Position numbers and translations under genes: made by a program. From Candidatus Woesearchaeota archaeon (GTDB taxonomy: Archaea; Nanobdellota; Nanobdellia; Woesearchaeales; UBA11576): a DNA stretch of 6,809 nt. Positions 1 through 5,196 of the stretch are shown piece after piece. A model generated the notes under the pieces. That model had not been told where the DNA came from. It did not search any database and saw nothing but the letters and a program-made list of their open reading frames with translations. Position 1 is the stretch's first letter, and each line of letters begins with the position of its first letter. Where the stretch lies: NCBI GenBank assembly GCA_030591125.1, contig JAUVBP010000064.1:1-6809 (forward strand). The letters run 5' to 3'.

Positions 1-529
1 AAGGTTCTGTCCCTGCTATGACATAATAACTGATGTTAGGCGCCATCCTGAAAGATCTACCTTTCAGAAGGATGTCCTTCACCGCGCCGCTGACAGGGAG
101 GAAATCGGTCTCTGCAGTGTTGATATATTCTGACAGGAATCGATCCATATAACTCGCTATAGGAGACCCCAGATTCGGAGTCCCGACGAGCAACATCTTC
201 TCCACCTTACTCATGAATGTGTACCTGGAAGGGTCTTTCTGGTTTTCCTCATGCGCATAAGTGATCGCTGCCTGGCTTATCAGGCCACCCAAGGAATAGC
301 CCAATACATATATACGCTCGAAACGGTGGTTATTGGTCTGTAGATATTCTGCAAGATCCTTGGCCGACTCCTCAAGCGGCTTGTGCGCAAAATAAGTGAA
401 AGACCATAACTGATAAGGCTGATTGGTCATCTTGAACTCATTGATCAACCCTTCCCACACCTTCCCACTGCCCCACAACCCGTGCAGGAGTATTATGGCA
501 TTGCCATAATCAGGATTTGGTGTGAAGTG
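1..529 (-). other. Alpha/beta-hydrolase (lipase-like) domain, cut by the window edge
   Basis: Residues about 1318-1493 carry the hallmarks of an alpha/beta-hydrolase of the lipase/PGAP1-like group. The strand AIILLHGLWG has the HG oxyanion turn at 1333-1334. YVLGYSLGG is a G-x-S-x-G nucleophile elbow with S1396 as the expected nucleophile. LLVGTPNLGSP (1434-1440) matches the TPxxGSP motif that follows the nucleophile in many lipases. The visible part ends with NISYYVIAGTEP, the strand that usually precedes the catalytic Asp, so Asp and His should be encoded just left of this window. An ester bond in a lipid, glycolipid or acylated glycan is the expected substrate class; the exact substrate is unknown. 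Confidence 0.85.
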
Positions 530-3500
530 ATTGATGAATTCGGCATCTCCACATTCCGGACAGGATATGGTTATGGGGGCCAAAGTCACTTCACCATCCA
601 TAACATATCTTGACAGGTTGACTTCTGTCCTGACCAGATTACTTGCTGTATCTACCTCCCCATTGACAAATATCCATTTCGTCTCGCCAGCATCTATTGT
701 CTTGGCGTAGATCGCTACGCTCAACTCATTCTCTTTCGCACTGACCTTGTAAGGGATGGTCACATTGACCATCCGGGATACGGCATCAGTCTCCTCATAG
801 GTCACGACTATAGGTGTGCCGACGATCTTCAGGTTCTTATTGATAGGCTCGGGCTGGTTCTCTTTAGGCATGGATATGCTGGCCTTGATCCCTTTTCCGA
901 AGTCAATCTCATAATCGCCGCTCTTCAGGGAACCATTAAGGGCATCATCATCCATGTTCACGGTCGTGATGTTCGTCGCGACAGTGCTTATGTTAAATAC
1001 ATCCTCTTCCAACGTGATCTCAGGCTCTTTTCCAGGACACAGCTTATTCGTATAGGTGGTCTTCTTGGAAGTGCAGCCTGATCCTGAACATTTAAGCACA
1101 GTAACATTCTCGAACTTATCAGGCACCATCACACTCGTCGTGAATGACTCACCACCACTGCATCCTGCCTTGAAAGGATTGGCTATGATCTCATACCCTT
1201 CAGGCAGGTCTATCATAGCAAGTATATCTTCAATAGAAAGCTTCTCTTCAATTATGCTGATCTCCTCATCACAGCTTATGGACGATGAAGTGTTCACTGT
1301 CTCTTTCACCCGACCTTCTGCCTTGGCATCTGCAAGATTAATAGGTGCTTCAGGACTGCGTGGAGGTGCTTCCTCTTCAGGGCTTGGCTCAGTCTCTGGT
1401 TCAGGTTCTGGTTCCGGCTCAGGCTCAGGCTCAGGTTCTGGTTCCGGCTCAGGCTCAGGCTCAGGCTCAGGTTCCCCTTCATCTCCACCCTCATCACCTC
1501 CACCAGTGTCACCACCGCCACCACCACCTGTCTGGGTCGCAGTGGTCTGGAGCGTGAAGTTAGAGATTGCGAATCCTGAACTGTTGAAGACAGTCGAAGC
1601 CTTGCAGTTCCATTCGAACAGCCCGTCACCCAGGGTCTGTTGGAAAGAGGTCTCATTCGATATCCCTGTAACATTGTTAGTGTCGGCCAGAGACCAGCTC
1701 CCTGACAGACCGAGATAAAGAGAGATGTCCTGAAGCCCCCCTTCATGTGATGCATTGCAACGGAATATCTGCGTATGTATCGCTGTCGATGTGCCATCTG
1801 AAGGGGATATGAGATTGACTGACGGGGGAAGAGCCAGGTCCATGAGTATACTGAACGCATCACCTTCTGAATCTACAAGGTTCTGTGTAGCATCTGTCGT
1901 GTTGAAGCCATAGAAATCACCCAGCTGGACCGTGACATTATAGCTCCTGTTGATCCTATCACCCGTACTGTTGATGAGGAAATCCTCAACAGGTATGTAT
2001 GGAGTAAGGCCATCAGCACCAGTTACAGTCGATGCGAGTGGAGAAATGCTGTTCAAGAGATATACATCCACTGAAGCATCCGACGCAACACCTCCTGTCC
2101 TGTTCAGTGCAAGGACCTGCAGGTACCAATTGATAGATATCAGACCTCCTGTGTTGTCGCTTCCGACGGAATTCACAGACAACACTTCAGGATAACCTGG
2201 AGTAGGTGTGCTGTTCAGGAAAGACATCCCTTTGCCTGAGTTCCCGGAGATAGTATTATTGGTCATATTGACAAAGACATTATCTTTGAGCCATATACCA
2301 TCAAGAGTGCTTTCAGATATGGTGTTGTTGAACAAGGTAATGTCTGAATATCCTGATATGTTCACGCCAGTACCTGTCGTCCCAGAGATAGTATTCTGCT
2401 CTATGTCAAGATCTGCTGATGACTCTATGCAAAGACCGCTTCCAGAGTTCCCTTCCAAGGTATTGTTGCGTGCAGTCAGTGAGTCCGACTCATATAGGCA
2501 CAGTCCAGGACCATTGAATGAGATATTATTGTCCAGCAGAGACGCATCATCTGAATCGTAGAGATACGCCCCACCTAATGTGTTGTACACGATGGTGCTA
2601 TTGTATAGATAGTCAGAATCAGATGCGTCAGTCATGTAACCATGACCTCCGTTGGAACTTATGGTCAGGTTCTCCAGCAGATTATGATGTGATATGTATA
2701 GGTAAAGTCCTGTGTCTGTGTTGTCATGTATTGAAATATTTGACAGCGTGTTACTGTCAGAGAACCAGAGCAGCATGCCGTATACCGAATTATTGTGCAG
2801 GGATATGTTCACGTACCTATTGTTGTGGCCATAAGAAGTGTATATCCCCCGCATGCCATTGGAACCCTCGAAGTCATCGACGACATTGTACTCGCCCCGG
2901 TCTATGAATAGACCATACCAGTCATTGTCGATAGAATCAGACCTCAGGATCGAATTATCATATGCCAGGTATAGGTATATCCCCACGCGATTATTTATTG
3001 ATGTTATATCTGACAGGTCATTGTCATTAGATTGTGTCGAGAGGAAAATGCCTGAATTGCCATTGTCCTCTATCGTGGAAGCGGTTATGTTGCTGTGATT
3101 GGAACTGGTCAGCTCTATCCCTGAATTGGCATTGTCCTTAATCGTCGCGTTGACTATCTTTGTGAAATTAGCCGCAGATATGTGGATACCCTTGTAGTAA
3201 TCGTTCACATTGCAGTCGATGATCGTGCTATTGTGCTGGTCGCTGTATATCCCTGTACCGCTGTCATCACCTATGATCAACGTGCCATTGCATCTCAGCT
3301 CCAGGCCCACCCCTCCAAACCTGATCACCCCTTCCATGAAAGAATCATTGATGTAATATGTTCCAGAACATAGGGTGGTGTCCACAGTTATAGGAATATC
3401 ATCTCTTGGACTCAGGATTGTCGGGTCCAGAGGTGCGCAATCCTCTGAATCAGGTGATCCATCACCGTCGGAGTCGGTGCCTGATGCTACAGGCCCCCAA

Positions 3501-4480
3501 TCAGTCACGTCTGCAGAGACAGAACCACCATTCTCCTGGCTGTAAGGGTATTGATAACCGGAATCACCATAACCGTCACTGTCATTGTCGAAGATTGCGA
3601 GTGTGGGAACATCATCCCATCTGTTACCTATCGGCGTCCCTGTCACAGTCGTGTTGAACCAATTATCAGCATTGTCAGATGATGCATGGACATCATTGGA
3701 GGTAAAGTCATTGTAGTGGATCAGATTGCCTGAAGAGCTGGTGAGATAGACCCCGTGAGTGTTGCTGATGAATGTATTGTTCCTGATTGTCGATGCCGTG
3801 ACTGAAGAAAATGATATTGCCCGGGTGAAGTCGCTGATGTCACAGTTGATCAGAGTAAGGTTTGTCTGACTGGTGGCTTGGATGCCGAATCCGCTGAGCA
3901 GGCCTGTCATCTGATGGTTGTCGCAGTCTATAGTAACATCGTCCGCGTCGACAGTGAGACCATGCGATGAGCACTGGACGCTGCCGTTCTCCATACCCAG
4001 GTCAGCAGTCAAAGTGATGCTCCCGGATACTGTCTTCCCGCAGTAAGTCCTGTTGAGAGTGAGACCATCAGTCAGGGCGAGGGTCTCGTAGCTGTCCGAT
4101 GTGCAGGTGACGTTCCAGGCGTAGCCAGTCGGAAGCCTGAATGTATGTCCGTGCCTGTACATAGATGTTCCTGAAGCATTGAATTCCATATCGTATACTG
4201 TGGGTGCGTCGCTGTACTGTATGAGACAATTTCCGCCATAGGTCGTGTTGTCCAGCGGCGTGCCTGATGTGCTCGTGTAGTTTGCATAGAACATCACAAG
4301 CTCTCCCTGCGAGACATCGGTCGAATCCGCATCAGAGTATATCATGAGCGAGGTGTTGATGCCTGATGTAGAGACTAACATACCTGTAGGTGTCCCTGTC
4401 AGCGTATCTATCTGTGAAGCAATAGCAAGGGCCAGCAGGAGAAGGAATACAAGCACCACACGGTCAGGAAGGACTTTCAT
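1..4480 (-). CDS. Giant secreted beta-helix protein with C-terminal alpha/beta-hydrolase (lipase-like) domain, partial
   Basis: One reading frame of 1493 codons runs without a stop from an ATG at 4480 to the left edge, where the gene is cut. The product is predicted to be exported. Its order is: signal peptide (1-22), Ig-like domain (about 25-150), NosD-like beta-helix (about 150-290), two Asp-rich loops (298-306, 336-348), long right-handed beta-helix (about 360-757), two beta-sandwich domains (758-985), Gly-rich and Glu-Pro linker (986-1028), Cys-containing region (about 1060-1310), and an alpha/beta-hydrolase domain from about 1318. I count roughly 48 N-x-S/T sequons, which fits a heavily N-glycosylated archaeal surface protein. 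Its ATG overlaps the stop of the upstream HTH gene (ATGA), so it is probably the second gene of an operon; GAGAGG about 11 nt upstream is a weak ribosome-binding site. Substrate and anchoring cannot be read because the C-terminus is outside the window. The frame and domain order are secure; the enzymatic role is inferred. Confidence 0.93.
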   Translation of the reverse strand, partial: MKVLPDRVVLVFLLLLALAIASQIDTLTGTPTGMLVSTSGINTSLMIYSDADSTDVSQGELVMFYANYTSTSGTPLDNTTYGGNCLIQYSDAPTVYDMEFNASGTSMYRHGHTFRLPTGYAWNVTCTSDSYETLALTDGLTLNRTYCGKTVSGSITLTADLGMENGSVQCSSHGLTVDADDVTIDCDNHQMTGLLSGFGIQATSQTNLTLINCDISDFTRAISFSSVTASTIRNNTFISNTHGVYLTSSSGNLIHYNDFTSNDVHASSDNADNWFNTTVTGTPIGNRWDDVPTLAIFDNDSDGYGDSGYQYPYSQENGGSVSADVTDWGPVASGTDSDGDGSPDSEDCAPLDPTILSPRDDIPITVDTTLCSGTYYINDSFMEGVIRFGGVGLELRCNGTLIIGDDSGTGIYSDQHNSTIIDCNVNDYYKGIHISAANFTKIVNATIKDNANSGIELTSSNHSNITASTIEDNGNSGIFLSTQSNDNDLSDITSINNRVGIYLYLAYDNSILRSDSIDNDWYGLFIDRGEYNVVDDFEGSNGMRGIYTSYGHNNRYVNISLHNNSVYGMLLWFSDSNTLSNISIHDNTDTGLYLYISHHNLLENLTISSNGGHGYMTDASDSDYLYNSTIVYNTLGGAYLYDSDDASLLDNNISFNGPGLCLYESDSLTARNNTLEGNSGSGLCIESSADLDIEQNTISGTTGTGVNISGYSDITLFNNTISESTLDGIWLKDNVFVNMTNNTISGNSGKGMSFLNSTPTPGYPEVLSVNSVGSDNTGGLISINWYLQVLALNRTGGVASDASVDVYLLNSISPLASTVTGADGLTPYIPVEDFLINSTGDRINRSYNVTVQLGDFYGFNTTDATQNLVDSEGDAFSILMDLALPPSVNLISPSDGTSTAIHTQIFRCNASHEGGLQDISLYLGLSGSWSLADTNNVTGISNETSFQQTLGDGLFEWNCKASTVFNSSGFAISNFTLQTTATQTGGGGGGDTGGGDEGGDEGEPEPEPEPEPEPEPEPEPEPEPEPEPETEPSPEEEAPPRSPEAPINLADAKAEGRVKETVNTSSSISCDEEISIIEEKLSIEDILAMIDLPEGYEIIANPFKAGCSGGESFTTSVMVPDKFENVTVLKCSGSGCTSKKTTYTNKLCPGKEPEITLEEDVFNISTVATNITTVNMDDDALNGSLKSGDYEIDFGKGIKASISMPKENQPEPINKNLKIVGTPIVVTYEETDAVSRMVNVTIPYKVSAKENELSVAIYAKTIDAGETKWIFVNGEVDTASNLVRTEVNLSRYVMDGEVTLAPITISCPECGDAEFINHFTPNPDYGNAIILLHGLWGSGKVWEGLINEFKMTNQPYQLWSFTYFAHKPLEESAKDLAEYLQTNNHRFERIYVLGYSLGGLISQAAITYAHEENQKDPSRYTFMSKVEKMLLVGTPNLGSPIASYMDRFLSEYINTAETDFLPVSGAVKDILLKGRSFRMAPNISYYVIAGTEP
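551..1303 (-). other. Cysteine-containing region of unknown fold before the hydrolase
   Basis: Residues about 1060-1310 separate the Glu-Pro linker from the hydrolase. They contain seven cysteines (1070, 1107, 1131, 1136, 1148, 1307, 1310), the last two as CPEC immediately before the enzyme. The later part (about 1195-1305) alternates hydrophobic and polar residues like beta strands (VVTYEET, VNVTIPYKV, LSVAIYAKT, WIFVNGE). I do not recognise a named family. Disulfides are likely for an exported protein; CPEC could also be a metal knuckle half-site. Confidence 0.5.
1397..1474 (-). repeat. (Glu-Pro)13 linker repeat with a perfect 30-bp tandem duplication
   Basis: Residues 1003-1028 are thirteen consecutive Glu-Pro pairs, preceded by a Gly/Asp-rich stretch and followed by a short ETEPSPEEE tail. 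At DNA level the block 1401-1430 is repeated exactly at 1431-1460, including the pattern of GAA/GAG and CCT/CCG/CCA codons, so the tract has grown by duplicating a 30-bp (10-codon) unit. The protein segment should be a stiff, acidic, extended spacer between the beta-rich stalk and the C-terminal enzyme. Confidence 0.95.
1526..2209 (-). other. Two beta-sandwich domains after the long helix
   Basis: Residues about 758-884 begin with GYPEVLSVNSVGSD, then WYLQVLALNRTGG, then a stretch resembling carboxypeptidase-regulatory-like folds (VDVYLLNSI, GADGLTPYIPVEDF). Residues about 885-985 form an Ig-like domain starting PPSVNLISPSDG, with a Cys pair in FRCNAS and FEWNCKAS that would bridge two sheets. 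This second type is common in surface proteins of small archaea. They most likely space the helix from the linker and enzyme. Confidence 0.55.
2210..3403 (-). other. Second, long right-handed beta-helix
   Basis: Residues about 360-757 consist of some 16 or more coils of about 22-24 residues with recurring G-[IL]-x-L strands followed by Asn ladders, for example GIELTSSNHSN, GIFLSTQSND, GIYLYLAYDN, GLYLYISHHN, GAYLYDSDDA and GLCLYESDSL. This is the CASH/NosD-like parallel beta-helix pattern. Successive coils place Tyr at the same strand position, which suggests an aromatic stack on one face. Such helices usually act as carbohydrate-binding, carbohydrate-cleaving or adhesive stalks; no catalytic site of a known polysaccharide lyase is evident to me. 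Confidence 0.85.
3437..3589 (-). other. Two Asp-rich calcium-loop-like motifs between the beta-helices
   Basis: Residues 298-306 read DNDSDGYGD and residues 336-348 read DSDGDGSPDSEDC. Both fit the DxDxDG calcium-binding loops of thrombospondin type 3 and dockerin-like repeats. They lie about 38 residues apart in the hinge between the two beta-helices, so they probably act as calcium-stiffened connectors. Calcium binding is inferred from the pattern only. Confidence 0.65.
3611..4033 (-). other. First, short beta-helix (NosD/CASH-like)
   Basis: Residues about 150-290 have the coil pattern of NosD/pectate-lyase-like right-handed beta-helices: DVTIDCDNH, NLTLINCDIS, STIRNNTFISN, GVYLTSSSGNLI, in steps of about 22-24 residues. 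The segment ends with GNRWDD and then a DNDSDGYGD stretch, which matches the usual end of archaeal NosD-like modules (GNYW.D followed by a D-rich loop). The fold is well supported; any ligand is unknown. Confidence 0.75.
4031..4408 (-). other. N-terminal Ig-like domain of the giant protein
   Basis: Residues about 25-150 look like an extracellular beta-sandwich. C85 (in GGNC) and the Cys of WNVTC form a plausible disulfide pair across two sheets, with alternating hydrophobic strands and several sequons between them. I recognise the style from archaeal surface proteins but cannot assign a named family. Confidence 0.5.
4415..4480 (-). other. Signal peptide of the giant surface protein
   Basis: Residues 1-22 have a short basic n-region (K2, R7), an uninterrupted hydrophobic stretch at about 8-21 rich in Val, Leu and Ala, and a likely cleavage near the Ala-Ser at 21-22, followed by a polar Thr/Ser-rich segment. 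This is a typical Sec signal. The twin-arginine pattern is absent. Confidence 0.85.
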
Positions 4481-5001
4481 CTTCCGCGTTTCCTCTCTGC
4501 CCTCTTTGCCACAGTTGCTATGGCGCTAGGGTGTTTTTTTGTGAGACCTGCTATACGCGAGTTAGACAGGCGATAGTTTGTCTTCAGATAATGCACAACG
4601 TGCTCAAGCACAGAACATGTACGGTCGCTGAATATCGATATCGGTACCAACAAGTCATCTTTTCCAGCAGTGATGGGTGTGGTGAGTTTCTTTGAAGCCC
4701 TTGAGTAAGATGTCCAGATGCTCCGGTCATCACGGTTGAGAAGCACAGCTATCTCATGGAAAGATAGATTGCAGTTCTCTTTCAGGTATTTGCAGAGAGA
4801 CTCAGAAGGGCTGAGTGAGTGTGCGAATATCGATATCGGCACCGCATCTTCAGGACTGCTTTCGGTATATAGTGAGACAAGCTCATTGAGAGAGAGCTGT
4901 TGATTGAGGCGCATGAAGCGTATGATGGATCCAAGAAGTTCCCGAGACTCATCTGCACTGTCCGCAGAGCTATCTATAGCTTCCGTCCTCTTTTTGGCCA
5001 T
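4477..5001 (-). CDS. Small duplicated helix-turn-helix protein (two VPISIF modules)
   Basis: The 174-aa product has two copies of one module. Copy 1 starts with VPISIF at 54-59 and continues through YLKENCNLSFHEIAVLLNR and RSIWTSYSRASKK. Copy 2 starts with VPISIF at 119-124 and continues through YLKTNYRLSNSRIAGLTKK to a Lys/Arg-rich end. Each second half fits a helix-turn-helix (LSxxEIAxLLNR, turn DDRS, recognition helix SIWTSY), resembling sigma region 4-like folds. An N-terminal LSLNELVSLY may be a further degenerate half. Copy 2 has lost the acidic turn and the Trp, so the copies probably differ in function. I start at the ATG at 5001, not the in-frame TTG at 5007, because the TATA box places transcription start there. 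A role as DNA-binding regulator of its own operon is inferred. I recall similar HTH sequences in DPANN genomes but can give no named family. Confidence 0.85.
   Translation of the reverse strand: MAKKRTEAIDSSADSADESRELLGSIIRFMRLNQQLSLNELVSLYTESSPEDAVPISIFAHSLSPSESLCKYLKENCNLSFHEIAVLLNRDDRSIWTSYSRASKKLTTPITAGKDDLLVPISIFSDRTCSVLEHVVHYLKTNYRLSNSRIAGLTKKHPSAIATVAKRAERKRGR
4492..4500 (-). promoter_or_regulatory. Weak ribosome-binding site and ATGA translational coupling
   Basis: On the minus strand GAGAGG lies about 11 nt before the ATG at 4480, inside the 3' end of the HTH gene. The stop of that gene (TGA, 4477-4479) overlaps this ATG by 4 nt. Coupled re-initiation is the simplest way to translate the giant gene, with the purine-rich stretch as a possible weak Shine-Dalgarno site. 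Confidence 0.45.
4630..4843 (-). repeat. 19-bp direct repeat encoding the two VPISIF motifs
   Basis: The 19-bp stretches at 4630-4648 and 4825-4843 differ at a single base (the third position of the Val codon). They are 195 bp (65 codons) apart and encode VPISIF in both halves of the HTH protein. Flanking sequence has diverged far more, so the stretch stands out as a conserved pair within a duplicated gene. Confidence 0.9.
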
Positions 5002-5024
5002 AGTCAAGATTGACGGGAAATTTG

Positions 5025-5040
5025 TTTATAAATATTTCGC
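5025..5040 (-). promoter_or_regulatory. Archaeal BRE/TATA promoter of the HTH-giant protein operon
   Basis: On the minus strand GCGAAA (BRE-like) runs into TATTTATAAA. The TTTATAAA core centres about 27-28 bp upstream of the ATG at 5001, the usual TATA-to-start distance in archaea, so the transcript should begin at or within a few bases of the ATG and be leaderless. This agrees with the lack of a Shine-Dalgarno sequence upstream. TTTATAAA is palindromic, but nothing on the plus strand would use it. Confidence 0.75.
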
Positions 5041-5042
5041 TA

Positions 5043-5101
5043 TTTTACTGTTTTTGTATTGTTTTTTACCTCTTTTGTTTATTTTTTACTGTATTTGTAC
5101 T
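5043..5101 (-). repeat. Three 18-bp direct repeats next to the operon promoter (possible operator array)
   Basis: Plus-strand positions 5043-5060, 5064-5081 and 5084-5101 carry related 18-mers (TTTTAC, three variable bases, a T-rich stretch, GT). The outer copies match at 16 of 18 bases and the middle copy matches the first at about 13 of 18. Start-to-start spacing is 21 and 20 bp, two helical turns, so all copies face the same side of the helix. A lone TTAC at 5107-5110 continues the phase. The array begins about 3 bp upstream of the BRE. It may be a binding site for the adjacent HTH protein; T-richness could account for part of the similarity. Confidence 0.5.
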
Positions 5102-5196
5102 CAGAATTACGTGTAGAAAGTATACTGTTTATGTATAATAAATACTTAATTTGTATAAGGTATGTATAGCGCACAAGACATAGAACATAGAAAACA

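Larger units (their letters stand above)
5002..5196. other. AT-rich spacer between the nurA-like gene and the HTH operon
   Basis: This stretch is clearly richer in A+T than the genes. It holds the promoter and repeat array listed separately. The part nearer the nuclease gene (about 5119-5168) has TGTATA at 5132, 5152 and 5163, and the palindrome AGTATACT at 5119-5126. Just after the nuclease stop there is only a short T-rich run on the minus strand (TTTTCTATGTTCTATG), too weak to call a terminator. No small ORF with coding character or RNA gene is visible. Confidence 0.6.

Noticed and set aside
1056..1718. Plus-strand open frame of 220 codons with a Ser-Gly repeat
   Set aside because: It is the antisense of the Glu-Pro linker and flanking domains of the giant protein. 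The minus frame has signal peptide, domains and continuity; this one has only the low-complexity mirror of the repeat.
1306..1863. Minus-strand open frame of 185 codons in another frame
   Set aside because: It overlaps the long coding frame in a shifted register, has no domain character, and its Leu-Ser/Asn-Gln repeat is just the Glu-Pro tract read out of frame.
1950..3657. Series of short plus-strand open frames opposite the long beta-helix
   Set aside because: All are antisense shadows of one uninterrupted minus-strand frame with regular beta-helix coils; none shows a recognisable motif.
1..4480. Possible frameshift or two separate genes across the Glu-Pro linker
   Set aside because: The frame set by the ATG at 4480 is the same one that reads the hydrolase at the left edge, and translating every codon between them gave no stop. 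A fusion is therefore the direct reading.
5002..5007. TTG start giving two extra residues to the HTH protein
   Set aside because: The TATA box spacing fits the ATG at 5001, and the extra residues add nothing recognisable. A start at 5007 cannot be fully excluded.
5043..5101. CRISPR-like array
   Set aside because: The repeats are only 18 bp with 2-3 bp between them, are degenerate, and have no spacers or cas genes nearby.
4904..5116. Plus-strand 70-codon frame ending in a hydrophobic Phe/Leu/Tyr-rich segment
   Set aside because: It mirrors the N-terminus of the HTH gene and then reads through the T-rich spacer. The membrane-like stretch is what any T-rich DNA would encode.
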